Assembly: GCA_027492275.1 (NCBI GenBank)
Contig: JAPUFC010000042.1
Coordinates: 1-64,000 of the forward strand
DNA length: 64,000 bases
From: Mesorhizobium sp.
GTDB taxonomy: Bacteria > Pseudomonadota > Alphaproteobacteria > Rhizobiales > Rhizobiaceae
Direction: 5' to 3'
The notes beneath the pieces were generated by a model. The model saw only the letters and a program-made list of their open reading frames with translations, had not been told where the DNA came from and did not search any database. Made by a program: the position numbers and the translations under genes. Shown here one piece after another: positions 49,802 through 61,526 of the stretch (position 1 is the first letter of the stretch; each line of letters starts with the position of its first letter).

Positions 49802-50941
49802 ATGCAGTTCATCGATCTCGGCGCGCAGCGCGAGCGCATCCGCGACAGGCTCAAGGCCGCGATCGACCGCGTCGTGGACGAAGGCCGCTACATTCTCGGG
49901 CCGGAGGTCGCGGCGTTGGAAAGGCAACTCGCCGCCTATGTCGGCGTCGAGCATTGCGTGGCTTGCGCCAACGGCACCGACGCGCTGCTCCTGCCGCTCT
50001 ACGCGTCCGGCATCGGACCCGGCGACGCGGTGTTCGTGCCGAGCTTCACCTTCGCGGCGACGGCGGAGGTGGTGGCGCTGGCCAAGGCCGAGCCGGTGTT
50101 CGTCGATGTCGACCCCGCGACCTATAACATCGACGTTGCCAGCCTGGAGGCGGCGATCGCCATGGTCAAGGAAGAGGGGCGCCTCACGCCCCGCGCGATC
50201 ATCCCGGTCGACCTGTTCGGGCAGGCCGCCGACTACGACGCCATCGAAAGGATCGCCGCGCGGGAGCAGCTTCTGGTCGTCGAGGACGCAGCGCAGGCGA
50301 TCGGCGGCACGCGCGGCGGCAGGAAGTGCGGCGCCTTCGGCACCGTCGGCGCGACCAGCTTCTACCCGGCCAAGCCGCTCGGTTGCTACGGCGACGGCGG
50401 CGCAATGTTCACCAATGACGGCGCGCTGGCCGAGACGCTGCGCTCCTTCGCCTTCCACGGCAAGGGCGAGACGCAGTACGACAACATCCGTATCGGCGTG
50501 AACTCGCGCCTCGACACGATCCAGGCCGCGATCCTGATCGAGAAGCTCGCCATCCTCGAGGACGAGATGGAAGCCCGGCAGGTGGTGGCCCGCCGCTACG
50601 CGGAAGGGCTGGAGGGCGTCGTCAAGACCGCTGCCGTGCCGCAGGGCAGCCGTTCCGCCTGGGCGCAATACGCCATCGAGACGCCGCACCGCGACGCGCT
50701 GAAGGCGCATCTGCAGGCGCAGGGAATCCCCTCGGTGATCTACTACGTCAAGCCGCTGCACTGCCAGGTGGCCTACAGCCGCTTCCCGGTCGCACCCGGC
50801 GGCTTGCCGGTGTCGGAAGGCCTTCCGAAGCGGATCCTGTGCCTGCCGATGCACCCCTATCTGTCGCAGGCCGACCAGGATCGCATCGTCGGCGCCATCC
50901 GCGACTTCGCCGGCAGGGAAAAGCAGGAAGCCGCGGAATAA
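49802..50941 (+). CDS. DegT/DnrJ/EryC1/StrS aminotransferase
   Basis: This PLP enzyme of 379 residues belongs to the sugar aminotransferase family. Visible motifs are CANGTDALLLPLYA near 55, PSFTFAATAE near 80, VEDAAQAIGG and SFYPAKPLGCYGDGG with the Schiff-base Lys. The C-terminal part has RILCLPMHPYLSQADQD. Such enzymes add an amino group to a keto-sugar nucleotide for surface polysaccharide or cofactor production. No glycosyltransferase or nucleotide-sugar gene lies next to it, so its substrate is not indicated. The ATG at 49802 gives the family length. Confidence 0.9.
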   Translation: MQFIDLGAQRERIRDRLKAAIDRVVDEGRYILGPEVAALERQLAAYVGVEHCVACANGTDALLLPLYASGIGPGDAVFVPSFTFAATAEVVALAKAEPVFVDVDPATYNIDVASLEAAIAMVKEEGRLTPRAIIPVDLFGQAADYDAIERIAAREQLLVVEDAAQAIGGTRGGRKCGAFGTVGATSFYPAKPLGCYGDGGAMFTNDGALAETLRSFAFHGKGETQYDNIRIGVNSRLDTIQAAILIEKLAILEDEMEARQVVARRYAEGLEGVVKTAAVPQGSRSAWAQYAIETPHRDALKAHLQAQGIPSVIYYVKPLHCQVAYSRFPVAPGGLPVSEGLPKRILCLPMHPYLSQADQDRIVGAIRDFAGREKQEAAE

Positions 50942-50952
50942 CGCCTCCGCTC

Positions 50953-51089
50953 GTCATTCCGGGGCCGCGTAGCGGAACCCGGAATCCAGCGCGTCGACGT
51001 TTGAGCAGAAGGCAGCGTCTGGCGGGTGATCCATCGAACGCAGGTCGGCGATCCGGATTCCGGGTTCCGCTGCGCGGCCCCGGAACGAC
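50953..51089. repeat. Inverted repeat between convergent genes
   Basis: Arms at 50953-50987 and 51055-51089 are reverse complements over 35 bases with two mismatches (core ccggggccgcg). The 67-base spacer is unremarkable. The arms resemble dispersed palindromes of rhizobial intergenic DNA. The hairpin could help end transcription of both the aminotransferase and cysQ. Confidence 0.8.
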
Positions 51090-51110
51090 GAACCCTTCGA
51101 CACCGGTGTC

Positions 51111-51884
51111 CTACACCATCCTTGCCCTCGCGATGAAGGACGGGTTGACGAAGGGCGTGCCCTGCCCGCGCTTGCCGTAGGTGAGCGGCCGGCCTTCCAG
51201 CGTGGTGGTCAGGCCGCCGGCGGCGCGCAGAACCGCGTCGCCCGCCGCCGTGTCCCACTCCATGGTCCGGCCGAAGCGGGGGTAGATGTCCGCCTCGCCG
51301 GCCGCCAGCAGGCAGAATTTCAGCGACGAGCCGACCGAGACGATCTCGGCCGCCGCCAGCCCGCGGATGAACTCGTCGGTTTCCGGCGTGCGGTGCGACC
51401 GGCTGGCGACGACTGCCAGCGGCATCACCGGCTCGCGGCCGACGATGCGCCGGCGCGCGGCGGGAGCGCCCGTCTCGTCCACCTCGACGGCCTCGGCCCG
51501 CCCGGGCCGCCCGGCATACAGCCTGCCGCTGCACGGCGCATAGACGACGCCGACCGCAGGCGCGCCATCGCGCACGAAGGCGATGTTGACGGTGAAGTCG
51601 GCGCGGCGGCTGACGAACTCCTTCGTCCCGTCCAGCGGGTCGACCAGGAAAAAGGCGGAGTCCAGCCGGACCGGCATGATGCCGGCCGCGCTTTCCTCCT
51701 CCGCCACGCAGGGGATGGCGGGAAACGCCTCGCGCAGCCCCTCCAGGATCAGAGCTTCCGCCGCGCGGTCGGCCTCCGTCACCGGCGACTGGTCGTCCTT
51801 GTGCTCCACCGCGCAGCCGCGACGGAAGATGTCCATGATGACGCGGCCGGCATCCAGCGCAAGCCGCTCGAAAACGGCCTGCAT
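51111..51884 (-). CDS. cysQ: 3'(2'),5'-bisphosphate nucleotidase CysQ
   Basis: This inositol-monophosphatase-fold phosphatase of 257 residues hydrolyses 3'-phosphoadenosine 5'-phosphate (PAP), made when PAPS is used in sulfate assimilation. The metal motif VDPLDGTKEFVSRRADF with Asp residues is at about 80-96, and EWDTAAGDAVLRAAGG at about 205-220 gives the second metal-site motif. It is 10 bases after cysNC and is probably part of the same operon, which fits its role. The ATG at 51884 was chosen; upstream in-frame starts overlap cysNC. Confidence 0.92.
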   Translation of the reverse strand: MQAVFERLALDAGRVIMDIFRRGCAVEHKDDQSPVTEADRAAEALILEGLREAFPAIPCVAEEESAAGIMPVRLDSAFFLVDPLDGTKEFVSRRADFTVNIAFVRDGAPAVGVVYAPCSGRLYAGRPGRAEAVEVDETGAPAARRRIVGREPVMPLAVVASRSHRTPETDEFIRGLAAAEIVSVGSSLKFCLLAAGEADIYPRFGRTMEWDTAAGDAVLRAAGGLTTTLEGRPLTYGKRGQGTPFVNPSFIARARMV

Positions 51885-51894
51885 GGCGGAATCC

Positions 51895-53832
51895 TCAGAT
51901 TCCGCCCCCTTCGTCATACTGCTGGTCCGCACTGTCGCGCTCGCTGAGCCAAGTCTCGATGGTCTCTACCATTTCTTCCGGCGTCCTGCCGAGAGTGCGC
52001 AGATGGATTTCGGCATTTTCCGGCGCTTCATAGGGCGAATCGATGCCGGTGAAGTTCGCGATCTCGCCACGCTGCGCGCGGGCGTAGAGACCTTTCGGGT
52101 CGCGGCGGGCGCATTCCTCGAACGGGGTGTCCACGAACACCTCGGCGAACTCGCCTTCCACCATCATCTCGCGCGCCATGCGCCGCTCGGCCAGGAAGGG
52201 CGAGATGAACGAGACGATGACGATCAGGCCGGCATCGGCCATCAGCCTGGCCACCTCGGCCACGCGGCGGATGTTCTCGACCCGGTCGGCGTCGGTGAAG
52301 CCGAGATCGCGGTTCAGCCCGTGGCGGACATTGTCGCCGTCGAGGGTGTAGGTGTGGCGGCCGGACGCATGCAGCTTCTTCTCCAAAAGGTTGGCGATGG
52401 TGGATTTGCCCGACCCCGACAGGCCGGTGAACCACAGCACGGACGCCTTCTGCTGCTTGATCAGCGCGCGCTCCTTGCGGCCGACGTCCAGCGACTGCCA
52501 GTGGATGTTCTCGGCGCGGCGCAGCGCGTGCTGGATCATGCCCGCCCCCACCGTGGCGTTGGTGAGCCGGTCGATGAGGATGAAGGAGCCGGTGGCGCGG
52601 TTTTCCGAAAAGGAATCGAAGGCCAGCGGCGACTGGGTCGAGACGCCGCACACCGCGACCTCGTTCATCTCCAGCGATTTCGCCGGTTCGTGGGCGAAGC
52701 TGTCGATGTCGAGCCGGTATTTGAGGTCGGTGACGGTGGCGCCGGCCTGATCGGTCTCCGTCCGCAATATATAGCTCCGACCGGGCAGCAGGGCCTGCTC
52801 GCCGAACCAGACGATGTTGGCCACGAACTGGTCGGCCACCTGCGGCCGCGTGGCGGGCGCGACGAGGATGTTGCCGCGCGACACCTCGACCTCGTCCTCC
52901 AGCACCAGCGTCACGGCCTGCCCGGCCGTCGCGGCCGGCAGATCGCCGCCCTGCGTCACGATGCGCCTGACGCGCGTCGACCGGCCCGACTTGGCGATGG
53001 TCACCTCGTCGCCGACGGCGACGGACCCGGTCGCCACCGTGCCGGCGAAGCCGCGAAAGTCGAGGTTCGGGCGGTTGACGTACTGCACCGGAAAGCGGAA
53101 CGGCGCCTGTGCGGCCGCGTCGTCCACCGCCACCGTCTCCAGATGCTCGATCAGCGACGGCCCGGCATACCACGGCAGGCGCTCCGAGCGGGCCGTGACG
53201 TTGTCGCCGAAGCGCGCCGACATCGGGATCGGCGTCACGGCGGCGAAGCCGAGCTGCGCGGCGAAGGCGGCATAGTCCGCGACGATGCGGTCGAACACGG
53301 CCTGGTCGAAGCCGACGAGGTCGATCTTGTTGACCGCCAGCACGACCTGGCGGATGCCGAGCAGCGAGGCGATGATCGAATGGCGGCGCGTCTGCGGCAG
53401 CACGCCCTGGCGCGCGTCGACCAGCACGATGGCGAGGTCGGCCGTGGACGCGCCGGTCGCCATGTTGCGCGTGTACTGCACGTGGCCCGGCGTGTCGGCG
53501 ACGATGAACTTGCGCCTGGCCGTCGAGAAGAAGCGGTAGGCGACGTCGATGGTGATGCCCTGCTCGCGCTCCGCCTCCAGCCCGTCCACCAGCAGGGCGA
53601 AGTCGATCTCGTCGCCGGTGGTACCGTGCTTCCTCGAATCGCGCTCCAGCGCGGCGAGCTGGTCCTCGTAGATCTGGCGCGTGTCGGCCAGCAGGCGGCC
53701 GATCAGCGTCGACTTGCCGTCGTCCACCGAACCGCAGGTCAGGAAGCGCAGCAGCGACTTCCTTTCCTGGCTGGCGAGATAGTCGCGCACGGTTTCCTGC
53801 GCCGACCGCGCCTCAACTTGGACATGGCGCAT
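51895..53832 (-). CDS. cysNC: Bifunctional sulfate adenylyltransferase subunit 1/APS kinase
   Basis: The protein has 645 residues. The N-terminal CysN GTPase has G1 GSVDDGKST at 34-42, DTPGH and NKID. The C-terminal APS kinase CysC has the P-loop GLSGSGKST starting at 470 and [10 protein letters not shown]. CysN with CysD makes adenosine phosphosulfate (APS) from sulfate and ATP using GTP hydrolysis, and CysC phosphorylates APS to PAPS. The start ATG at 53832 overlaps the cysD stop by one base (TGATG). This fusion (NodQ/CysNC type) is common in rhizobia. Confidence 0.95.
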   Translation of the reverse strand: MRHVQVEARSAQETVRDYLASQERKSLLRFLTCGSVDDGKSTLIGRLLADTRQIYEDQLAALERDSRKHGTTGDEIDFALLVDGLEAEREQGITIDVAYRFFSTARRKFIVADTPGHVQYTRNMATGASTADLAIVLVDARQGVLPQTRRHSIIASLLGIRQVVLAVNKIDLVGFDQAVFDRIVADYAAFAAQLGFAAVTPIPMSARFGDNVTARSERLPWYAGPSLIEHLETVAVDDAAAQAPFRFPVQYVNRPNLDFRGFAGTVATGSVAVGDEVTIAKSGRSTRVRRIVTQGGDLPAATAGQAVTLVLEDEVEVSRGNILVAPATRPQVADQFVANIVWFGEQALLPGRSYILRTETDQAGATVTDLKYRLDIDSFAHEPAKSLEMNEVAVCGVSTQSPLAFDSFSENRATGSFILIDRLTNATVGAGMIQHALRRAENIHWQSLDVGRKERALIKQQKASVLWFTGLSGSGKSTIANLLEKKLHASGRHTYTLDGDNVRHGLNRDLGFTDADRVENIRRVAEVARLMADAGLIVIVSFISPFLAERRMAREMMVEGEFAEVFVDTPFEECARRDPKGLYARAQRGEIANFTGIDSPYEAPENAEIHLRTLGRTPEEMVETIETWLSERDSADQQYDEGGGI

Positions 53833-54737
53833 CAGAAATAGCCCTCGCGCTTCTTCTTCTCCATCGAGCCAGCCTCGTCGCGGTCGATGAGGCGGCCCTG
53901 GCGCTCCGACGTGCTGGCCGTCAGCATCTCGCCGACGATCGCCTCCAGCGTGTCGGCGTCGGAATCGATGGCCCCGGTCAGCGGATAGCAACCCAGCGTG
54001 CGGAAACGCACGAGCCGGTTCTCGACGACCTCGCCCGGCCGGATCGCCATGCGGTCGTCGTCGCGCATGATCAGCATCCCGTCGCGCTCGACCACCGGGC
54101 GCTTCGCGGCGAAATAGAGCGGGACGATCGGGATGTTCTCGCGCAGGATGTATTGCCAGATGTCGAGCTCGGTCCAGTTGGACAGCGGGAAGACGCGGAT
54201 CGATTCGCCGGGCGCGACGCGCGTGTTGTAGATCCTCCACATTTCCGGGCGCTGGTTCTTGGGGTCCCAGCCGTGCTGCGCGTTGCGGAAGGAAAAGATG
54301 CGCTCCTTGGCGCGCGACTTCTCCTCGTCGCGGCGCGCGCCGCCGAAGGCCGCGTCGAACTTGTAGTGGTCCATCGCCTGGCGCAGCGCCACCGTCTTCA
54401 TGACGTGGGTGTGCGTGTTGGAGCCGTGGTCGAAGGGATTGATGCCCTCGCGCATGCCGTCCTGATTGATGTGGACCAGGAGCTCGAAGCCGAGTTCGCG
54501 CGCCATGCGGTCGCGGAACGCGATCATCTCCCGGAACTTCCATGTCGTGTCGACATGCAGGAAGGGGAATGGCGGCTTGGCCGGATAAAAGGCCTTCATC
54601 GCCAGATGCATCAGCACCGACGAATCCTTGCCGACCGAATAGAGCATGACCGGACGCGCGAAGGTCGCGGCGACCTCGCGAAAGATATGGATCGACTCGG
54701 CTTCGAGCCTGTCGAGATGGGTAAGCTTGGCGAGCAT
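53832..54737 (-). CDS. cysD: Sulfate adenylyltransferase subunit 2
   Basis: The protein has 301 residues and is the ATP pyrophosphatase-fold catalytic subunit that adenylates sulfate. The PP-loop is [14 protein letters not shown] at about 35-48, with the family motif [16 protein letters not shown] and [14 protein letters not shown]. It acts with CysNC. It is first in the cysD-cysNC-cysQ operon. The 200 bases before it hold a small hairpin (GGAGAAA/TTTCTCC at 54883-54900) of unknown meaning. Confidence 0.96.
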   Translation of the reverse strand: MLAKLTHLDRLEAESIHIFREVAATFARPVMLYSVGKDSSVLMHLAMKAFYPAKPPFPFLHVDTTWKFREMIAFRDRMARELGFELLVHINQDGMREGINPFDHGSNTHTHVMKTVALRQAMDHYKFDAAFGGARRDEEKSRAKERIFSFRNAQHGWDPKNQRPEMWRIYNTRVAPGESIRVFPLSNWTELDIWQYILRENIPIVPLYFAAKRPVVERDGMLIMRDDDRMAIRPGEVVENRLVRFRTLGCYPLTGAIDSDADTLEAIVGEMLTASTSERQGRLIDRDEAGSMEKKKREGYF

Positions 54738-54936
54738 GAACGGGCTTCCGGCGATGCGTGCCCGGAAAGCGGAGGAGACCGGGCGAGATGCGCCGTTGTC
54801 CTGCTATCGGCCCTTTTCCTCAAGGCGTACCCGACCAATTCCGGCGGCGGGAACGGGTCGGATTTGCGCCTAAGCAGGCGCGGGAGAAATGGTTTTCTCC
54901 ATTGCCCCGCATCCGTCCGGTGAGGAGCGGTGCGGG

Positions 54937-54972
54937 CAAAAGAAAAGGCCGGCGCAAGGACGCGCCGGCCTT
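54937..54972 (-). terminator. Rho-independent terminator of bioY
   Basis: On the minus strand AAGGCCGGCGC and GCGCCGGCCTT form an 11-base-pair stem around a six-base loop, followed by TTTTCTTTT. It lies 20 bases after the bioY stop. Confidence 0.85.
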
Positions 54973-54991
54973 CGAAGATCTTGCGGCGGTG

Positions 54992-55585
54992 TCAGCCGCG
55001 CTTCGGCAGCAGCGCCCAGACGGCCGGCACCACGGTCGCGGCCAGCGCCACCTTAACCAGGTCCGGAACGATGAACGGCACGACGCCGAATTGCCAGCCG
55101 TTCTCGACGCCGATCAGCACGGAGAGCCAGGCGAAGCCCATCGCCAGCATGACGATCTCGGCCGCCAGCATGGCGGCGAACAGTTTTGCGATGTTGCGGT
55201 CCCAGCCGCGATCGGCGGCCCAGCCGACGATGGCCGCCATGGCGACGAAGCCGGCGAGATAGCCGCCGGTGGTGCCCAGCATGTAGAAGAAGCCGATGCC
55301 CTTCTCGGGCGTGCCCTGGAACACGGGCAGGCCGGCAGCGCCCTCGGCCATGTAGAGCAGCAGGGTGGCGAGGCCGAGGCGGAAGCCGAAGGACGCGGCG
55401 ATGGCAAGCACCGCCAGCGTCTGAAGCGACATGTCGACCGGGCCGAACACGACCTTCGTCTTGGCCGAAACGGTGAGCAGCAGCGTGCCCAGAACGGCGA
55501 GCGTCACCTGCGTCGCCAGACGCGCCGCGCCTTTTTCAGGGATCGCCAGATCGACCAGCGGACGGACGACGGTTGCGGTAGCCAT
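54992..55585 (-). CDS. bioY: Biotin transporter BioY
   Basis: The protein has 197 residues, about six transmembrane helices and is the S-component of an ECF biotin transporter. Characteristic pieces are VVFGPVDMSLQTLAVL, GAAGLPVFQGTPEKGIG and GTTGGYLAGFVAMA. In many Alphaproteobacteria it works with BioM/BioN, or alone. No bioM/N gene is adjacent. The start ATG at 55585 is chosen because longer frames upstream add Pro/Ser-rich sequence. No BioR box of the TTATA-type was seen upstream. Confidence 0.9.
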   Translation of the reverse strand: MATATVVRPLVDLAIPEKGAARLATQVTLAVLGTLLLTVSAKTKVVFGPVDMSLQTLAVLAIAASFGFRLGLATLLLYMAEGAAGLPVFQGTPEKGIGFFYMLGTTGGYLAGFVAMAAIVGWAADRGWDRNIAKLFAAMLAAEIVMLAMGFAWLSVLIGVENGWQFGVVPFIVPDLVKVALAATVVPAVWALLPKRG

Positions 55586-55692
55586 ATCTTTCCCTCTCCT
55601 TGGGGACGGCGAAGCCGCCGTCGACGGTTTCCGTATATTGGCTTCCGTGATAAGCGGCAACCGCGTTGAGGGTCGCCCTTTCGGAATTTGCC

Positions 55693-56601
55693 ATGAGTCT
55701 GGAATTCGACATGAGCTTCGAGGATTCGCACGGGCAACCGGTCGAGATCGCGCCCGGCCTGATGCGGCTGACGGCCAACAATCCGAGCCCGTTCACCTTT
55801 CGCGGCACGAACAGCTACGTCGTCGGCACCGATACGCTGGCGGTGATCGATCCCGGCCCGGCCGGCGACGAGCGCCATCTGGACGCGCTGATGGCGGCGA
55901 TCGCCGGGCGGCCCGTCAGCCACATCGTCATCACCCATTCGCACGCCGACCACTCGCCGCTCGCCGCCCCGCTCAAGGCGGCGACCGGCGCCGAGATCTG
56001 GGCGGAAGGTCCCAACCGCACGGCCCGCCCCCTCACCGGCGACGGCGAGGCCCAGCTCGACGCGGGCGGCGACGCGGGCTTCGCGCCGGACCGGACGGTC
56101 GGCGACGGCGAGGCGATCGAAGGCGACGGCTGGCGGCTCGAAACCGTGCTGACACCGGGCCATGCCGCCAACCATGCCTGCTTCGCGCTTTCGGGAACGG
56201 GATATCTGTTTTCCGGCGACCACGTCATGGGCTGGTCGACCACCGTCGTCTCCCCGCCGGGCGGCTCGATGGCGGACTACATGGCGTCGCTGGACCGGCT
56301 GATCGCGCGCGACGACCGCATCCTGCTGCCCGGCCACGGCAACCCGGTGACCAACCCGCAGGCCTTCATACGCGGCCTGCGCACGCACCGCAGGATGCGC
56401 GAAATGGCCATCCTCGACCGCATCCGCAAGGGCGACCGCCGCATCGCCGAGATGGTGGCGGCGATCTATCGCGACATCGATCCGCGCCTGCGCCGCGGCG
56501 CCGCCTTCTCGGTCCTCGCTCATCTGGAAATGCTGGTGGCGGACGGGCGCGTGCAGGCGCAGGGCCGGCCCTCGCTGGACAGCGTCTACGAGCCGGCCTG
56601 A
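55693..56601 (+). CDS. MBL-fold metallohydrolase
   Basis: This protein of 302 residues has a metallo-beta-lactamase fold with the metal motif THSHADHSPL (HxHxDH), a later His in TPGHAANHACF, the bridging Asp in FSGDHVMGW, and LPGHGNPV. The C-terminal third is helical (winged-helix-like) and resembles LACTB2-like hydrolases. Its substrate is unknown; relatives act on RNA or thioesters. The ATG at 55693 was preferred to a TTG further upstream. It ends six bases from the convergent DUF1499 gene. Confidence 0.88.
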   Translation: MSLEFDMSFEDSHGQPVEIAPGLMRLTANNPSPFTFRGTNSYVVGTDTLAVIDPGPAGDERHLDALMAAIAGRPVSHIVITHSHADHSPLAAPLKAATGAEIWAEGPNRTARPLTGDGEAQLDAGGDAGFAPDRTVGDGEAIEGDGWRLETVLTPGHAANHACFALSGTGYLFSGDHVMGWSTTVVSPPGGSMADYMASLDRLIARDDRILLPGHGNPVTNPQAFIRGLRTHRRMREMAILDRIRKGDRRIAEMVAAIYRDIDPRLRRGAAFSVLAHLEMLVADGRVQAQGRPSLDSVYEPA

Positions 56602-56607
56602 GCCGGG

Positions 56608-57450
56608 CTACTGGGTCGGCGGGCCTTCAGGCGCTACGCCGGCGCCTTCCCCGTCCGCCGGTTCGGCCGGCACCTGGCCCGCCATCGCCGCGACCGCGGC
56701 GTCCAGCTCCTCCAGGAAGGACGCGATGCGCGCCGCGTTGTCGCCGAGATCGTGCGGCCCGAAGCGCGAGGCCGAGCGCATGTCGACATAGGTCGTCGCG
56801 CCCTCGTCCGTGAGGCGCAGCGACACGTCGACGGGAAGGGCCAGGAAGGTGGTGCGCGCGACCGCCTCGATGGTCGCCTCGCCGGGCTGGATGGCGGCGG
56901 ACGCCGGGCGCACCACGCGCCAGGCGCGCCCCTCCAGAACCTTTTCCGCCGCCTGGACGGTCAGCGAGAATGGCATCTCGTACCGCCGGCCGGTGACGAG
57001 AGGGTAGCGCCCCGCCAGCATTTCCTTCCGGCCGGGGGTGAACGGTCCGATCGGGTTCATCTGCGGCGTCCGCGCGCCCGCCGCGACCATGAGTTGCGGA
57101 GGATCGTCCATGTCGGTCGAGATGTCGGTCGCCTGCGGATAGATGACGAAATGGTAGGCCGAGACGGCGTAGGGGATGAGCACCAGCGAGGCGACCAGCA
57201 CGCCGGCGACGATGTTGGCGCCGCCATGGTCGCCATGGCGCCAGAGCCGCACGAAGGCGAAGAGCGCCAGCAGCAGCGCGAGCACCGCCAGCCCGCCCGC
57301 CAGTGCCAGCACGTAGAGGAAAGGCAGCGTCTCCATCATTTCGAAGCGATGGCCCAGCACGGCGGTGGCGAACAGGACGAGCGAGAAGGAGGCGAGCCGG
57401 CGAGACCAGCTCGCGGATTTGAGGATCCGCCTGACCAGATATCCCGTCAT
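56608..57450 (-). CDS. Membrane protein with C-terminal DUF1499 domain
   Basis: The protein has 280 residues. Three transmembrane helices lie in the first 115 residues (FSLVLFATAVLGH, FLYVLALAGGLAVLALLLALFAF, VAGVLVASLVLIPYAVSAY). The C-terminal half matches DUF1499: ATIEAVARTTFLALPVDVSL, then YVDMRSASRFGPHDLGDNAA. The final tail is Pro/Glu rich. DUF1499 proteins have no proven function. The ATG at 57450 is used; an alternative start lies 18 bases upstream. Confidence 0.85.
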   Translation of the reverse strand: MTGYLVRRILKSASWSRRLASFSLVLFATAVLGHRFEMMETLPFLYVLALAGGLAVLALLLALFAFVRLWRHGDHGGANIVAGVLVASLVLIPYAVSAYHFVIYPQATDISTDMDDPPQLMVAAGARTPQMNPIGPFTPGRKEMLAGRYPLVTGRRYEMPFSLTVQAAEKVLEGRAWRVVRPASAAIQPGEATIEAVARTTFLALPVDVSLRLTDEGATTYVDMRSASRFGPHDLGDNAARIASFLEELDAAVAAMAGQVPAEPADGEGAGVAPEGPPTQ

Positions 57451-57619
57451 CGCCCCACCGACCAACAAGCCCGCGCGACCTTAGAGCCTTTCGCCGCGGA
57501 TGGAAACGAAAAGCCCCGCCTGTGGAAAGAGCGCGCGGGCGAACGGCCGCCACATTGCCGCCAAGCTCTGCCGGAAAGGTTAACGGCGGCGGGGTGCTCT
57601 CAACGATCAGAGGTCACCC

Positions 57620-57979
57620 ATGGACGTTTCCGAAACCCTCGCCTGCGACGACCGCGAAGACGCCGAGACGAAGACGGGCACGGAAGCAAAAGCGCGAAAA
57701 CCCGTCAGCGACGGCGATTTCGACGGGATCGTTCGCGGCGCGCTGGAGGCGGTGGGCGGCGTCCTGCTTTTCAAGATGCGCGTCGGAGAGGTCGAAGCCG
57801 GCCAGCACGTGGCGGCCGCCTCCGTCGGCGCCGGCTCCACGCGCCAGTTCCTGCTGCTCTCCCTGCCGGCCTCCGGCGGGCGGCTCAAGGTCGAGCCGAC
57901 CACGCACAGCCAGAGCCCGCTGGCGCGGCTGGCCGAATCCTATGCCGGCCTGATGGACGTGTTCAAGGCGGCGGCCTGA
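57620..57979 (+). CDS. Small protein of unknown function
   Basis: The protein has 119 residues and has no recognised domain. The first 30 residues are charged (DDREDAETKTGTEAKARKP) and probably disordered, and the rest forms a mixed segment (GALEAVGGVLLFKMRVGEVEA) with a helical C-terminus. No signal or transmembrane helix is seen. The ATG at 57620 lies 12 bases after CAGAGG. Codon use is like the neighbours. It faces ppdK with a four-base gap. Confidence 0.5.
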   Translation: MDVSETLACDDREDAETKTGTEAKARKPVSDGDFDGIVRGALEAVGGVLLFKMRVGEVEAGQHVAAASVGAGSTRQFLLLSLPASGGRLKVEPTTHSQSPLARLAESYAGLMDVFKAAA

Positions 57980-57983
57980 CGGC

Positions 57984-57990
<7 letters not shown>
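57973..57990. terminator. Hairpin spanning the convergent stop codons
   Basis: GGCCTGA (57973-57979) pairs with TCAGGCC (57984-57990) around CGGC. The hairpin includes both stop codons, with only TT following it on the plus strand, so it is a weak bidirectional terminator candidate. Confidence 0.35.
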
Positions 57991-60656
<2,666 letters not shown>

Positions 60657-60885
60657 CGTCTCTCCTCGAAAGCCAGCCCGCCGACCCATGAGACGCCGCG
60701 ACGGCGCCGCATATGGGCGGACCGATAGGATGGCGGCGGCAGAAAGGCAAGAAAGCTCCGCGAGACGCGCGCAATACAATCGATTAGCCGGGCGGAGCCC
60801 GATTCATGTGACGCGCGCGATCTGCCGCCTCTTGAAAGGCGAGCTCGCCCGGTATAGAACAAAAAAAGAACAAAAGAGGTGAAAG

Positions 60886-61230
60886 ATGCGCCGCACGGGA
60901 AAGCTCGACTATCTCGAACTGGCCGCCACGGGCGGCACACTGGACAGCGTCAAGGCCTTTTACAGCGCGGCTTTTTCATGGTCGTTCACGGATTACGGCC
61001 CGACCTATTCGGCCTTTGACGAAGGCATCGAGGGCGGCTTCCAGTCCGACGCGAAGGAGGCGTCGGGCCGGCCGCTGCCGGTGCTCTATTCGGAGCATCT
61101 GGAGAAGACGCTCGCGGCGGTCGAGAATGCCGGCGGCGCGATCGTCAGGCCGATCTTCGAGTTTCCCGGCGGCAGGCGCTTCCATTTCCGCGATCCGGCC
61201 GGCAACGAGCTTGCGGTCTGGGGGCCGTGA
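60886..61230 (+). CDS. VOC family protein (glyoxalase-like)
   Basis: This protein of 114 residues has the vicinal-oxygen-chelate fold with two beta-alpha-beta units: KLDYLELAATGGTLDSVKAF with AFYS at the start, and FHFRDPAGNELAVWGP at the C-terminus, the motif with the metal-ligand Glu. The function is not fixed by sequence; relatives include isomerases, lyases and resistance proteins. It is a single gene with GAGGTG before the ATG, between ppdK and the tRNA-Gln. Confidence 0.85.
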   Translation: MRRTGKLDYLELAATGGTLDSVKAFYSAAFSWSFTDYGPTYSAFDEGIEGGFQSDAKEASGRPLPVLYSEHLEKTLAAVENAGGAIVRPIFEFPGGRRFHFRDPAGNELAVWGP

Positions 61231-61328
61231 GGGGGCAATTTTCCGACGCGCGCCCGGCCGGACCGATTGTGCTTTGCCGCCGCCCTGCCTATAAGGCGCG
61301 GCTGAAAGCTCGATGCGCTTTCTCGCAT

Positions 61329-61403
61329 TGGGGCGTAGCCAAGCGGTAAGGCAGCGGTTTTTGGTACCGCCATTCCCTGGTTCGAATCCAGGCGCCCCAG
61401 CCA
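61329..61403 (+). tRNA. tRNA-Gln (TTG)
   Basis: The 75-base cloverleaf has acceptor stem TGGGGCG/CGCCCCA, anticodon stem GCGGT/ACCGC with loop TTTTGGT (anticodon TTG) and T arm CCTGG-TTCGAAT-CCAGG, with encoded CCA. It reads CAA, and CAG by wobble. Confidence 0.96.
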
Positions 61404-61526
61404 GCCGGTCGTCTCCACCCGAAGCCGCCTGCCTCAACGGAATCGGGCGTTCAGGCCCAAGCCATTTCATTTGAAGCCGCCGGACGGACGGCCGATAGTG
61501 CGCCGGATTCATGGGAGGAGGCGATC

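Noticed and set aside
51895-54543. An 882-residue frame suggesting a CysD-CysNC fusion
   Set aside because: The upstream third is Arg/Gly/Pro-rich shadow of cysD. CysD is encoded in a different frame and the two genes overlap by one base.
54883-54900. Small hairpin upstream of cysD as a possible riboswitch or attenuator
   Set aside because: It is only seven base pairs with no conserved riboswitch core (no SAM-type element) and no leader peptide was seen.
55586-55692. BioR operator before bioY
   Set aside because: No TTATA-type palindrome could be found in the region, so no operator is claimed.
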